NCBI GenBank assembly: GCA_039594205.1
Contig: JBCNNW010000003.1
Coordinates: 58,621 to 122,620 of the forward strand
Length of the DNA: 64,000 nt
Direction of reading: 5' to 3'
Source: Pseudescherichia sp039594205
Lineage (GTDB): Bacteria > Pseudomonadota > Gammaproteobacteria > Enterobacterales > Enterobacteriaceae
Position 1 is the stretch's first letter; every line of letters begins with the position of its first letter. The notes under the pieces are model-generated. The model did no database searches, had not been told where the DNA came from, and was given only the letters and a program-made list of their open reading frames with translations. Shown in pieces: positions 48,734 to 58,433 of this stretch. The translations under genes and the position numbers were made by a program.

Positions 48734-49303
48734 TTACAGCTGCGTCGGAGCAGGGGTTGCCGAAGAGGGGCTAACCTGCGTTGGCGAGGTAGATGGTACG
48801 GTAGTTGCCGCCCCGCCGCCCTGCTGCATCGGGACTGCCGTCTGCTGAACCGGGACCAGGTTCAGGTCGATACGGGTACCGCCCTGGTTAACCGCAGGTT
48901 TGATGCCGTCGGTAATAAACACCAGTTTATTATCAACCGTGATCGCTGCGCTTAACAGGATACGCGCGTCTGGCTGCACCAGCGCCGGGTCAAACGGCAG
49001 TTCATAGCTGAACGGAGCCTGTTTGCCTTCGGTACGAACGGCACGCTGAGCGATGACTTTGGACGGTACGTCAGCCTGGGAGGCATCGGCCAGGGTAACG
49101 GTCAGTACCGCATCCGGCGGCAGAGCCACCTTCTGGCGGATCCAGATCGTACCAGAGACGTTAGGCTGCTTAATCACAGACTGCGTTGAAGCAATAGAGG
49201 TATTCGGGTTTGGGGCGGGCGTCTGGATATCTGCGCTTTTATCGGCACAGGCAGCCAGAGAGACGGCAACCGCTAAACCACTTAACATGTGCACGAGTTT
49301 CAT
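48734..49303 (-). CDS. ybaY: YbaY, outer membrane lipoprotein
   Basis: A 189-residue lipoprotein with lipobox LAAC (acylated C19). The body is a YbaY-type beta domain (VSGTIWIRQKVALPPDAVLT) followed by a disordered tail rich in Thr, Pro, Ser and Gln. Length matches E. coli YbaY; its role is poorly defined. Confidence 0.93.
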   Translation of the reverse strand: MKLVHMLSGLAVAVSLAACADKSADIQTPAPNPNTSIASTQSVIKQPNVSGTIWIRQKVALPPDAVLTVTLADASQADVPSKVIAQRAVRTEGKQAPFSYELPFDPALVQPDARILLSAAITVDNKLVFITDGIKPAVNQGGTRIDLNLVPVQQTAVPMQQGGGAATTVPSTSPTQVSPSSATPAPTQL

Positions 49304-49525
49304 TGAGTTCTCCTTATCTTCAATGCACCAGCAGGTATGACGCCCGCCAGAATTAGTGGTTAATACTTAAATCGTATCGAACGCCAGTAAGTGTGGCACA
49401 CATCACTGATTTTTGCCTGGAAACAGCCATGTATTCAGATTTTTGCACCCATCGGACCACTTGCATTTCTGGGTTATACTCTGCCTGTATCCGCCCCGGT
49501 CGCTTTTATTTTATTGAGGACACCT

Positions 49526-50389
49526 ATGAGTCAAGCGCTGAATAATCTGCTGACGTTGCTTAATCTGGAAAAAATTGAAGAGGGTCTGTTTCGCGGTCAA
49601 AGCGAGGATTTAGGCCTCCGCCAGGTCTTTGGCGGCCAGGTTGTCGGTCAGGCGCTCTATGCCGCAAAAGAGACCGTGCCAACGGATCGCCTTGTCCACT
49701 CATTCCACAGCTACTTTTTACGCCCCGGCGACAGCCAGAAGCCGATTATCTATGACGTTGAGGTGCTGCGCGACGGCAACAGCTTTAGCGCCCGCCGGGT
49801 CGCCGCCATCCAGAACGGTAAGCCCATATTCTATATGACGGCGTCGTTCCAGGCTCCCGAGCCGGGCTATGAGCATCAGAAAACCATGCCCGCCGCCCCT
49901 GCCCCGGATAATCTGCCGTCAGAGACGGATATTGCCCGTTCGCTGGCCCACCTTCTGCCGCCGCAGGTAAAAGAGAAGTTTCTCTGCGAGAAGCCGTTGG
50001 AGATCCGCCCGGTAGAGTTCCATAACCCGATGAAGGGTCACGTAGCGGAGCCTGCCCGTCAGGTATGGATCCGCGCCAACGGCACCATGCCAGCGGATCT
50101 CCGCACCCATCAGTATCTGCTGGGCTATGCCTCTGACTTTAACTTCCTGCCAGTAGCGCTGCAGCCGCACGGGGTCGGTTTTCTGGAGCGAGGCATGCAG
50201 GTCGCCACGATCGATCACTCAATGTGGTTCCACCGCCCGTTTGATATGAACGAGTGGCTGCTCTATAGCGTAGAGAGCACCTCTGCCTCCAGCGCACGCG
50301 GGTTTGTACGCGGTGAGTTCTACACTCAGGATGGCGTGCTGGTGGCATCCAGCGTGCAGGAAGGCGTCATGCGTAACCGCAACGAATAA
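49526..50389 (+). CDS. tesB: TesB, acyl-CoA thioesterase II
   Basis: A 287-residue double hot-dog thioesterase hydrolysing medium- and long-chain acyl-CoA. The catalytic aspartate is in the region ATIDHSMWFHRPF, and RQVFGGQVVGQALYAAKETV is the family N-terminal signature. The frame is open 45 codons upstream; ATG 49526 follows GAGGA and aligns with E. coli. A bidirectional terminator separates it from amtB. Confidence 0.95.
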   Translation: MSQALNNLLTLLNLEKIEEGLFRGQSEDLGLRQVFGGQVVGQALYAAKETVPTDRLVHSFHSYFLRPGDSQKPIIYDVEVLRDGNSFSARRVAAIQNGKPIFYMTASFQAPEPGYEHQKTMPAAPAPDNLPSETDIARSLAHLLPPQVKEKFLCEKPLEIRPVEFHNPMKGHVAEPARQVWIRANGTMPADLRTHQYLLGYASDFNFLPVALQPHGVGFLERGMQVATIDHSMWFHRPFDMNEWLLYSVESTSASSARGFVRGEFYTQDGVLVASSVQEGVMRNRNE

Positions 50390-50392
50390 ACA

Positions 50393-50422
50393 AAAAAGCC
50401 TCCCGCAGGCGGGAGGCTTTTT
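50393..50422. terminator. Bidirectional terminator between tesB and amtB
   Basis: AAAAAGCCTCCCGC / GCGGGAGGCTTTTT with poly-A and poly-T flanks, between convergent stop codons. Confidence 0.92.
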
Positions 50423-50438
50423 AGAGGATGACAGTCGA

Positions 50439-51725
50439 TTAGGCGTTGTAAGCGTTCTCGCCGTGGCTGTTCACATCCAGCCCTTCGCGCTCCTGCTCTT
50501 CCGGTACGCGCAGGCCAACAATCATGTCAGCCAGTTTGTAGCCGATGAAGGCCACTACGCCTGACCAGACGATGGTAATGGCGATACTTTCCAGCTGCAC
50601 CAGCACCTGATGCCCCATGGTCACGCCTTCGGCATAGCCGACGCCGCCCAGGGAGGTAGAGGCAAACACGCCCGTCAGGATACAGCCTACGATACCGCAG
50701 ACGCCATGCACACCGAACACGTCACACGGGTCGTCAACGCGCAGCCAGCGTTTCAGCATGGTAACGCCCCACAGACCGGCCAGGCCTGCCACGATGCCCA
50801 CAATCAACGAGCCACCCACGCCGATGTAGCCACAGGCTGGCGTCACGGCCACCAGACCCGCAATCGCCCCGGAGCATGCGCCCAGCAGCGATGGCTTACC
50901 GCGGGTTGCCCACTCGCCGAAGACCCAGGCGAGGATGGCGGCGGCGGTGGCGACAACGGTGTTCACAAACGCCAGAGCTGCGATTTCGTTAGCGGCACCG
51001 GCAGAGCCTGCGTTAAAGCCGAACCAGCCAATGTAGAGGATTGCCGTACCAATAAACACCATCGGCAGGTTGTGCGGTTTAAACGCCTCTTTGCCGAAGC
51101 CAACGCGTTTGCCAATCAGGTAAGCACCTACCAGGCCGGCAATCGCGGCGTTGATGTGCACCACCGTGCCGCCGGCAAAGTCCAGCGCGCCGTGGGAAGC
51201 CAGCAGACCGCCGCCCCAGACCATATGCGCAATAGGTACGTAGGAGAGGGTCATCCACACCACCACGAAGATCAGTACCGCTGAGAAGCGGATACGCTCA
51301 GCCAGCGCACCGACGATCAGCCCAACAGTGATGCAGGCAAACGAGCCCTGGAACGCAACATGGATATACTGGTAGAAGCTGCCCATCACGGCGGTCAGCT
51401 CGATATTTTTCAGCATCGCCCAGTTGAAGTCGCCGAAGAAGTTATTGCCGGTGCCGAACGCCAGCGAGTAGCCGTAAACCACCCACAGCACGCACACCAG
51501 CGCAAAGGTCACGGTGACCTGGGTCAGCATCGACAGCACGTTTTTGCCACGGATCAGGCCGCCGTAGAACAGCGCAATCCCTGGAATGGTCATAAACAGC
51601 ACCAGCGCGGTGCAGATCATCATAAAGGCGTTATCGGCCTTGTCGGCCACGGCCGGAGCCGCCATCGCCAGACCCGGTAACGCTGCCAGTGCGGCCATCG
51701 CCGTTTTTAAGGTTACTTTTTTCAT
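50439..51725 (-). CDS. amtB: AmtB, ammonium channel
   Basis: A 428-residue Amt/MEP/Rh channel with a signal peptide (LPGLAMA-APAV) and eleven membrane helices. The twin pore histidines lie in HGALDFAGGTVVHINA and GVHGVCGIVGC. Length equals mature-plus-signal E. coli AmtB. The start is taken at the second of two nearby ATGs (51725), which aligns with E. coli. It follows glnK by 31 bases, and GlnK blocks the channel when nitrogen is ample. Confidence 0.96.
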   Translation of the reverse strand: MKKVTLKTAMAALAALPGLAMAAPAVADKADNAFMMICTALVLFMTIPGIALFYGGLIRGKNVLSMLTQVTVTFALVCVLWVVYGYSLAFGTGNNFFGDFNWAMLKNIELTAVMGSFYQYIHVAFQGSFACITVGLIVGALAERIRFSAVLIFVVVWMTLSYVPIAHMVWGGGLLASHGALDFAGGTVVHINAAIAGLVGAYLIGKRVGFGKEAFKPHNLPMVFIGTAILYIGWFGFNAGSAGAANEIAALAFVNTVVATAAAILAWVFGEWATRGKPSLLGACSGAIAGLVAVTPACGYIGVGGSLIVGIVAGLAGLWGVTMLKRWLRVDDPCDVFGVHGVCGIVGCILTGVFASTSLGGVGYAEGVTMGHQVLVQLESIAITIVWSGVVAFIGYKLADMIVGLRVPEEQEREGLDVNSHGENAYNA

Positions 51726-51756
51726 TTTTACCATCCCAATCACTGTGTGTCTGACG

Positions 51757-52095
51757 TTACAGTGCCGCTTCGTCGGCTTCGCCGGTACGAATACGGATAA
51801 CGCGTTGCAGTTCGGCAACGAAAATTTTGCCGTCGCCAATTTTTCCGGTGTAGGCGGCTTTGCTAATGATATCGATCACTTCTTCAAGCTGATCGTCAGC
51901 AATGGCCACATCAATCTTTACCTTCGGCAGGAAGTTAACGCTGTATTCCGCTCCGCGGTAGAGTTCAGCATGGCCCTTCTGACGCCCAAAGCCTTTCACT
52001 TCAGTAACGGTCAGCCCCTGAATACCAATAGACGACAGCGCTTCGCGGACGTCCTCGAGTTTAAATGGCTTAATGACCACGGTAACCAGCTTCAT
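51757..52095 (-). CDS. glnK: GlnK, PII nitrogen signalling protein
   Basis: A 112-residue PII trimer subunit. Y51 in the T-loop (GHAELYRGAEY) is the uridylylation site and IGDGKIFV is part of the B-loop. It senses 2-oxoglutarate and ATP/ADP and regulates AmtB and NtrB. Transcription should be sigma-54 dependent from a consensus promoter 55 bases upstream. Confidence 0.97.
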   Translation of the reverse strand: MKLVTVVIKPFKLEDVREALSSIGIQGLTVTEVKGFGRQKGHAELYRGAEYSVNFLPKVKIDVAIADDQLEEVIDIISKAAYTGKIGDGKIFVAELQRVIRIRTGEADEAAL

Positions 52096-52149
52096 AAATC
52101 CCCCTCAGTCGTAAATCGGTAATGGCCGCAGCTAACATGCGATAAATAT

Positions 52150-52165
52150 TGCAAGCGGTGTGCCA
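52150..52165 (-). promoter_or_regulatory. Sigma-54 promoter of glnK-amtB
   Basis: Read on the minus strand: TGGCACACCGCTTGCA, an exact fit to TGGCAC-N5-TTGCW. Confidence 0.93.
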
Positions 52166-52271
52166 GAATTGAAAAAAGGGAAAAATTCAGCAGCTTGAGC
52201 CGTCAGGACAGGGCAGCAGGTTTGGTAAAAAAGTGTGACAGGGATTCAGATTGTTCCTGGGAAAGAAAAAC

Positions 52272-52309
52272 GCACCATGGCAGTGCATGGTGCGCGGCAT
52301 TTTTGCACC
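52272..52309. promoter_or_regulatory. NtrC enhancer sites of glnK-amtB
   Basis: GCAC-N7-GTGC at 52272-52286 fits the NtrC consensus core. A second pair, GGTGC (52289) and GCACC (52305), lies beside it. They are 105-160 bases upstream of the sigma-54 promoter, a normal enhancer distance. Confidence 0.7.
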
Positions 52310-52349
52310 AACAGACGATTCTGTTAGTAGCTTGCCTGATTATGGTGCA

Positions 52350-54128
52350 TCAGGCAATTAGCGACTCTTCTTGCGCACTGGCTGCCAGCTCCTCGCCCGC
52401 CAGCTGCAGCTGATACATCTGCCAGTAACGCCCTTCGGCAGCCAGCAGTTCCTGATGATTGCCGCGCTCTACCGCCTGACCACGATGCAGCACCAGAATG
52501 GTGTCAGCCTCAACGATTGTAGAGAGACGATGGGCAATCACCACCAGCGTTGTCTGCTGCCGTACGGCTGCCAGCGCCTGCTGAATCGCCTGCTCGGTGC
52601 CGGAGTCGATATTGGCCGTGGCCTCATCAAGGATCAGTATCTGCGGGGTAGCAACCAGTACGCGCGCCAGCGCCAGCAGCTGCTTCTGCCCTACCGACAG
52701 GTTATTCCCCTGCTCCCCGAGACTGGTGTGGATGCCATCGGGCATGCCACGCGCCAACTCTGCCAGCTGAACGGTCTCCAGCGCCTGCCAGACCTGCGCT
52801 TCGCTGATATCACGCCCGAGGGTGACGTTAGCAAAGAAGGAGTCCGCCAGTACCACCGGATCCTGCTGGACCATCGCGACGCCCTGGCGCAGCACATCGT
52901 GGCTGAGAGTCGAGAGCGATCGGCCATCAAGGCGGATCTCCCCTTTGGTCAGCGGATAGTAGCCCATCAGCAGGCTGGCAAGGGTACTCTTGCCGCTACC
53001 GGTATGGCCCACCAGCGCGATGAAGCTGCGCGGCGGCACGGTGAGGTTGATGTCCTGTAAGACCAGATTATCGTCGCGATAGGCGAATGACAGATTTTCG
53101 ATGTCGATTGCACCGCTGGCCAGCGGACGCTCATCGTCACCGTAGGTCTGGCGCGGTCGGTCCATCAGCTCAAACACGCGTTCACCCGCCACCACCGCCT
53201 GCTGCAGCATCGACTGCTGGGTGGTCAGCTCAATCAGTGGCTCGTTAAGACGACCAAGATAGCTGATAAAGGCGTAGAGCACCCCGACCTCAATGGTGCC
53301 CACCGAGGTAAAGCCAAACAGCATCAGCAGGCCGCAGAGCACCAGCGCCGAGAAGAGACTCAGCAGCGGCCGCAGCAGAAAGCCATCAAGCCGCAGCGTT
53401 TGCATGCGCGCCGTATAGTGGGAGCGGCTGGCCTCGCCCATCCGCTCGCCGAAGCGCGCCTGCTGGCGAAACTGCTGGATCACGTTCATCCCATTGATCA
53501 CTTCATTGAAGCCATCGTTGATATCCGCCAGGTAGGTGCGGACGCGGCGAACAATAGGCGTGCTGTAGCGCTGGTAGAGTGCCATTACGCAGAGCACCGC
53601 CGGGAAGATCGCCAGCGCCACCAGCGCCATCCGCCAGTCGAGGCTGAACATCGCCACCAGCATTGCCCCCACCAGCGCCGCGCTGCGCAGCACGGTTGAG
53701 ACCACCATCACATAGAGATCGCGGATCACTTCCGTATCGTTAGTAACGCGGGAGATGAGCTGCCCTACCGGCTGGGTATCAAAGGCGTTCAGCGGCTGAC
53801 GCAGAGCGGCATCCATCACGTCGGTACGCAGCTGCTGTACTACGCCGACGGCAGCCTCGTTAAACAGCAGCGACTGGGCATAGTGCAGCCCGGCAGCCAG
53901 CAGCTGTAGTCCGATGTAAGCCACGGTTAGCCCCACCAGAAGGCCGAGCGGCAGATAGCTTTTCGCCACCATATTATCGATAAAATAGCTGATCAGCGCC
54001 GGGCCGGCGACCTCAGCCGCTGCGGCAACCCACAGCATAACGACCGCTCGGGTAAGCGGTTTTTTCCACGGTTTACCGTAGGCTAACAGGCGTTTAAGGG
54101 TTGGCCAAAGCTGTCCAAAACTACGCAT
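52350..54128 (-). CDS. mdlB: MdlB, ABC exporter half-transporter
   Basis: A 592-residue type I ABC exporter half: six membrane helices, then an ATPase with GHTGSGKST, LSVGQKQLLALAR and LILDEATANID. It probably pairs with MdlA as a heterodimer; the substrate is unknown. The frame is open 41 codons upstream, but ATG 54128 overlaps the mdlA stop by eight bases and aligns with the E. coli start. Confidence 0.94.
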   Translation of the reverse strand: MRSFGQLWPTLKRLLAYGKPWKKPLTRAVVMLWVAAAAEVAGPALISYFIDNMVAKSYLPLGLLVGLTVAYIGLQLLAAGLHYAQSLLFNEAAVGVVQQLRTDVMDAALRQPLNAFDTQPVGQLISRVTNDTEVIRDLYVMVVSTVLRSAALVGAMLVAMFSLDWRMALVALAIFPAVLCVMALYQRYSTPIVRRVRTYLADINDGFNEVINGMNVIQQFRQQARFGERMGEASRSHYTARMQTLRLDGFLLRPLLSLFSALVLCGLLMLFGFTSVGTIEVGVLYAFISYLGRLNEPLIELTTQQSMLQQAVVAGERVFELMDRPRQTYGDDERPLASGAIDIENLSFAYRDDNLVLQDINLTVPPRSFIALVGHTGSGKSTLASLLMGYYPLTKGEIRLDGRSLSTLSHDVLRQGVAMVQQDPVVLADSFFANVTLGRDISEAQVWQALETVQLAELARGMPDGIHTSLGEQGNNLSVGQKQLLALARVLVATPQILILDEATANIDSGTEQAIQQALAAVRQQTTLVVIAHRLSTIVEADTILVLHRGQAVERGNHQELLAAEGRYWQMYQLQLAGEELAASAQEESLIA

Positions 54129-55884
54129 CAGCACTCTCCTTCTCTTCGTCATCCAGCGCGGCTTCCAGCTGCTGGTAGCGGTGCATATCCCGGTACCAGC
54201 CCGGCTGATGGGATAAGGTTTCGTGCTGCCCGCGCTGAACAATGTGCCCATGCTGCATCACCAGAATCTCGCTCGCTTCGGCGAGAGCCGAAAGCCGGTG
54301 CGCACTAATAATTACCGTCCGCCCTTCCCCCCACTGACGCAGGTTATGCAGGATCTGATGCTCGGTACGGCCATCCACCGCCGACAGGGCATCGTCGAGG
54401 ATCAGGATTTCGGCATTAAGCAGCAGCGCCCGGGCAATGGAGATACGCTGCTTCTGCCCGCCGGAGAGCATCACCCCACGCTCGCCTACCTCGGTATCAT
54501 ACCCCTGCGGCAGACGCAGGATATCCTCATGGACGCTGGCCAGTCGGGCGACGTGCTCAATCTCCTGCTGGGTCGCGCCGGGGTGACCGAGGGCGATGTT
54601 ATTGCCTACGGTGTCAGAGAAGAGGAACGGCGTCTGATTGACAACCGCCAGCCGCCCGCGCCATGCGTCCAGCTTCAGGCTCGGCAGAGGCCGATCATGA
54701 AAGCGGATCTCCCCTCGGGTGACGTCAAAATGGCGCTGGATCAGCGACAGCAGGGTGCTTTTACCCGCCCCGGTCGGCCCGCAGATACCCAACATCTGCC
54801 CCGGCGTCAGCGTAAAGCTGATGTTCTCCAGAGTGGGATGCGCTGCTTGCGGATAGCTGAACTCGCGGATCGCCACGTTAAGGTTGCCGCGCCCTTCCGG
54901 CAGCGGCTCGCTGCCGTCATCCACTACCGGCGCTTCCGCCAGCATGTCCCGGATGCGGCTGTAGGCGGCGCTGCCGCGCTCAACGATATTAAACATCCAC
55001 GCGAGGGCGAGCATTGGCCAGATCATCAGCCCCAGATACATGGTAAAGCTGGTGAGTTCCCCCAGCGTCAGGCTGCCGTTAACCACCATCCAGCTACCGC
55101 CGCCGATCGCCAGCAGGTTTGCCATGCCGATAGCGATATAGATCGTAGGATCGAAGCGGGCATCAACCCGCGCAACCTTCATGTTTTTTCTGCCGGTATC
55201 GGCGGCATCTTCGGCAAACAGCCCGGACTGCCGATCTTCAAGGCCAAAGGCTTTGATCATGCGGATGCTGGTCAGGCTCTCCTGGGTACGGTCGTTTAGC
55301 GATGAGAACGCCGCCTGTGCCAGCTTGAACCGATTATGCAGCTGATCGCCATAGCGCTTGATCACCAGCGCCATAATTGGCATCGGCAGCAGCGCCAGCA
55401 GGGTAAGCTGCCAGCTAATCTGGGTCGACATGACGATCAGCACCACGCAGCCCATCACCAGCGAGTCCACCAGGGTCAGCACTCCCTCCCCTGCGGCAAA
55501 GACCACGCGATCGACGTCGTTAGTGGCGCGGGCCATCAGGTCACCGGTGCGGTGGCGCAGATAGAACTCCGGGTGTTGACGGCTAAGCTGGTGGTAGAAG
55601 TCCTCCCGCAGCTCGACGGCTAGCTGGTAAGATGCGCCGAACAGCAGCACGCGCCAGACGTAGCGCAGCAGGTAGATGACCACCGCCACCAGCACCAGCA
55701 GACCAACCCACATCATGACATCCCGCGGGCGATAGTGGCCCTGAGTAACGCCATCGACCACGTATCCCACCACCTTCGGCGGGATCAGCTGCAGAATAGC
55801 AATGATGATGAGCAGGGCAACGGCACCGAGATAGCGTCGCCACTCCCGGCGAAAGTACCAGCCTAGTTGAGCAAATAATCGCAC
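54121..55884 (-). CDS. mdlA: MdlA, ABC exporter half-transporter
   Basis: A 587-residue ABC exporter half with GPTGAGKST, LSGGQKQRISIAR and LILDDALSAVDG; the D in place of the usual Walker B catalytic E (LILDDALS) suggests an asymmetric heterodimer in which this site is weak. It starts with GTG. mdlB overlaps its end, so both are translated together. decR lies upstream on the same strand, 53 bases away. Confidence 0.94.
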   Translation of the reverse strand: MRLFAQLGWYFRREWRRYLGAVALLIIIAILQLIPPKVVGYVVDGVTQGHYRPRDVMMWVGLLVLVAVVIYLLRYVWRVLLFGASYQLAVELREDFYHQLSRQHPEFYLRHRTGDLMARATNDVDRVVFAAGEGVLTLVDSLVMGCVVLIVMSTQISWQLTLLALLPMPIMALVIKRYGDQLHNRFKLAQAAFSSLNDRTQESLTSIRMIKAFGLEDRQSGLFAEDAADTGRKNMKVARVDARFDPTIYIAIGMANLLAIGGGSWMVVNGSLTLGELTSFTMYLGLMIWPMLALAWMFNIVERGSAAYSRIRDMLAEAPVVDDGSEPLPEGRGNLNVAIREFSYPQAAHPTLENISFTLTPGQMLGICGPTGAGKSTLLSLIQRHFDVTRGEIRFHDRPLPSLKLDAWRGRLAVVNQTPFLFSDTVGNNIALGHPGATQQEIEHVARLASVHEDILRLPQGYDTEVGERGVMLSGGQKQRISIARALLLNAEILILDDALSAVDGRTEHQILHNLRQWGEGRTVIISAHRLSALAEASEILVMQHGHIVQRGQHETLSHQPGWYRDMHRYQQLEAALDDEEKESADA

Positions 55885-55937
55885 GCGGTTATATCCTGAA
55901 GGTCTTTATTCGGTCCCTGATGCCGGGACCAGAAGCG

Positions 55938-56396
55938 TTATTCAATGGGTAACTCTGTCGTATATTTTATCTGTTCCATCGCAAAACTCGATGTCACATC
56001 GGACAAGCCTGGCACGCTATTGACCAGACGTTTATAAAAATCATCGTAGCGCTTCATATCGGCGACCTGAACGCGCATTAAGTAGTCATACTCACCGGCC
56101 ATGCGCCAGAAGCCCAGCACCTCCGGCATGGCAGAGACGACGCTGACAAACTGATGATACCACTCGCTGCAGTGCTGCTGGGTTTTAATGAGTACAAACG
56201 CCGTCAGGCCGAGGCCCAGCTTTTCAGCATCCAGCAGCGCTACGCGCGCCAGCAGAATGCCTTCATCCTCGAGCCGCTTGAGCCGTTTCCAGCAGGGGGT
56301 AGTAGTCAGATTAACGGCATCGGCTAACGCCTGCAAAGAGAGGGTGCTGTCTCGTTGCAGCAGGGTAAGCAGCTTTTTGTCAATTTTATCTAGCAT
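55938..56396 (-). CDS. decR: DecR (YbaO), Lrp-family cysteine-responsive regulator
   Basis: A 152-residue AsnC/Lrp-family regulator with an N-terminal helix-turn-helix (LSLQALADAVNLTTTPCWKR) and a RAM ligand domain (EYDYLMRVQVADMKRYDDFY). DecR senses cysteine and activates cysteine detoxification genes in E. coli. Here it is divergent from cdsH, its likely target. GTG at 56399 precedes the ATG in frame; the ATG is used. Confidence 0.94.
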   Translation of the reverse strand: MLDKIDKKLLTLLQRDSTLSLQALADAVNLTTTPCWKRLKRLEDEGILLARVALLDAEKLGLGLTAFVLIKTQQHCSEWYHQFVSVVSAMPEVLGFWRMAGEYDYLMRVQVADMKRYDDFYKRLVNSVPGLSDVTSSFAMEQIKYTTELPIE

Positions 56397-56514
56397 CACC
56401 GGCCTCCGGGAGAAATTTTTTCTCTGTGCATTCTATTTCAAAGGCAGAATGGCAACAATTTTTTAGGCGTAATCCGTTAAGCTAGGCACAAATTGACAAA
56501 CAGGATCGCCCCGG

Positions 56515-57561
56515 ATGAACAACGCCTGGACTAAATATGCCATCAGTGAAATCAATGCCGATGCCCAGCGCTCGGCGGATACACATCTGATTCGCCTTCC
56601 CCTGCCCGCCTTTCCGGGGATTTATATCTACCTGAAGGATGAGAGCACGCACCCAACCGGTAGCCTGAAGCATCGTCTGGCGCGCTCGCTGTTCCTTTAC
56701 GGGCTGTGCAACGGCTGGATCCAGGAAGGCACGCCGATTATTGAGGCCTCTTCCGGCTCAACGGCAGTATCGGAGGCCTGGTTTGCCCGGCTGCTGGGTC
56801 TGCCCTTTATCGCAGTGATGCCCGCCTGCACCGCTAAGCGCAAAATTGAGCAGATTGCGTTTTACGGCGGACGTTGCCACTTCGTTGAAAGCGCCTGCGA
56901 GATCTACGCCGCCTCGGAGACGCTGGCGCAGGAGCTACGTGGCCACTACATGGATCAGTTTACCTATGCCGAGCGCGCCACCGACTGGCGCGGCAACAAC
57001 AATATTGCCGACAGTATCTATCGCCAGATGCGCTATGAGCCGCACCCGATCCCAACCCATATCGTGATGAGCGCCGGAACCGGTGGCACGTCGGCAACTA
57101 TTGGTCGCTATATTCGCTACCAGGGATACGACACCCGGCTCACGGTGGTCGATCCGCAAAATTCCGTCTTCCTTGACTACTGGCATCAGCGGGATGCCAG
57201 CCTGCGTAGCCCGGTCGGCAGTAAGATCGAGGGCATTGGTCGTCCCCGCGTGGAGCCGTCGTTCATTCCGGACGTGGTAGACGAGATGCTGCGCGTCCCG
57301 GATGCCGCCAGCGTCGCTGCCGCCCACTGGCTGGAGAGCCAGCTGGGCCGCAAGGTCGGGGCCTCCACCGGTACCAATATGTGGGGGGCGTTGCAGCTTG
57401 CCGCCCGAATGCGTGACGAGGGGCGTACCGGCTCGATTGTTACCCTGCTGTGCGACAGCGGCGAGCGCTATCTCGACACCTACTACAATCCAGAGTGGGT
57501 TAAGGCCTCTATAGGCTATACCGCGCCCTGGGCTGCAGAGATTGCCCGACTGATGCGATAG
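56515..57561 (+). CDS. cdsH: CdsH-type PLP-dependent cysteine desulfhydrase
   Basis: A 348-residue fold-type II PLP enzyme of the cysteine synthase family. K52 in PTGSLKHRLARS is the likely Schiff base lysine, SSGSTAVS the substrate loop, and SAGTGGTSATIG the phosphate-binding loop. Position next to a DecR/YbaO gene matches Salmonella CdsH, which converts cysteine to pyruvate, ammonia and sulfide and is induced by YbaO. E. coli K-12 has cof and ybaE in this interval; both are absent here. An inverted repeat CATTCT/AGAATG (56429-56451) between decR and cdsH is a possible DecR site. Confidence 0.82.
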   Translation: MNNAWTKYAISEINADAQRSADTHLIRLPLPAFPGIYIYLKDESTHPTGSLKHRLARSLFLYGLCNGWIQEGTPIIEASSGSTAVSEAWFARLLGLPFIAVMPACTAKRKIEQIAFYGGRCHFVESACEIYAASETLAQELRGHYMDQFTYAERATDWRGNNNIADSIYRQMRYEPHPIPTHIVMSAGTGGTSATIGRYIRYQGYDTRLTVVDPQNSVFLDYWHQRDASLRSPVGSKIEGIGRPRVEPSFIPDVVDEMLRVPDAASVAAAHWLESQLGRKVGASTGTNMWGALQLAARMRDEGRTGSIVTLLCDSGERYLDTYYNPEWVKASIGYTAPWAAEIARLMR

Positions 57562-57638
57562 CAAATGGCTACTGGTGGTGCCCGCCGTCAGGCGCTACCA
57601 TAGCGGTTTTATTGCTTTTGAAACTGTCAGGAAAATCT

Positions 57639-58334
57639 ATGAAACGTGCCGTTGTCGTCTTTAGCGGAGGCCAGGACTCCACCACCTGTCTGGTACAGGC
57701 GCTGCATCACTATGATGAAGTCCACTGTGTCACCTTCGATTACGGCCAGCGCCACCGCGCCGAGATTGACGTCGCGCGTGAGCTGGCGCTGAAGCTGGGT
57801 GCACGGGCGCATAAAGTGCTGGACGTCACCCTGCTTAACGAGCTGGCGGTCAGCAGTTTAACCCGCGACAGTATTCCGGTGCCAGACTACGAGCCGGACG
57901 CCAGCGGTATTCCCAATACCTTCGTACCGGGCCGCAATATTCTGTTTTTGACCCTTGCGGCGATCTACGCCTACCAGGTGCAGGCCGAAGCAGTGATCAC
58001 CGGCGTCTGTGAGACCGACTTCTCCGGCTACCCGGACTGTCGCGACGAGTTTGTGAAAGCGCTCAACCATGCGGTGAGCCTCGGCATGGCAAAGGATATC
58101 CGCTTTGAGACGCCGCTGATGTGGCTCGATAAAGCAGAAACCTGGGCGCTGGCCGACTACTGGCAGACGCTGACGCTGGTGCGCGAGGAGACGCTGACCT
58201 GCTACAACGGCATCAAGGGCGACGGCTGCGGCCAGTGTGCCGCCTGTAACCTGCGAGCCAACGGCCTCAATCACTATCTGGCAGAGAAGCCTGCGGTGAT
58301 GGCGGCAATGAAGCGGAAAACAGGATTGCAGTAA
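57639..58334 (+). CDS. queC: QueC, 7-cyano-7-deazaguanine synthase
   Basis: A 231-residue ATP-dependent enzyme making preQ0 for queuosine in tRNA. The PP-loop is FSGGQDSTT and the zinc site is the C-terminal cysteine cluster CYNGIKGDGCGQCAACNL. The frame is open nine codons upstream; ATG 57639 gives the E. coli length. Confidence 0.96.
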   Translation: MKRAVVVFSGGQDSTTCLVQALHHYDEVHCVTFDYGQRHRAEIDVARELALKLGARAHKVLDVTLLNELAVSSLTRDSIPVPDYEPDASGIPNTFVPGRNILFLTLAAIYAYQVQAEAVITGVCETDFSGYPDCRDEFVKALNHAVSLGMAKDIRFETPLMWLDKAETWALADYWQTLTLVREETLTCYNGIKGDGCGQCAACNLRANGLNHYLAEKPAVMAAMKRKTGLQ

Positions 58335-58345
58335 GCTTGATTAAC

Positions 58346-58425
58346 GCCGGGTGGCGGCTTCGCCTTACCCGGCCTACAGTGGCACAGTGCGGTTTGTAGG
58401 CCCGGTAAACGTAGCGCCACCGGGC
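58346..58425. repeat. BIME: two REP units in inverted orientation
   Basis: GCCGGGTGGCGGCTTCGCC then TTACCCGGCCTACA (58346-58378) is followed after 16 bases by its inverse, starting TGTAGGCCCGG and ending CACCGGGC (58395-58425). The pair lies between the convergent queC and fadM. Confidence 0.85.
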
Positions 58426-58433
58426 GTGAGAGC

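Noticed and set aside
51726..51839. N-terminal extension of AmtB
   Set aside because: The extension runs back over glnK and removes the signal peptide from the N-terminus; ATG 51725 gives the known length.
54129..54251. 41-residue N-terminal extension of MdlB
   Set aside because: It lies inside mdlA and has no similarity to the family; ATG 54128 fits the coupled start.
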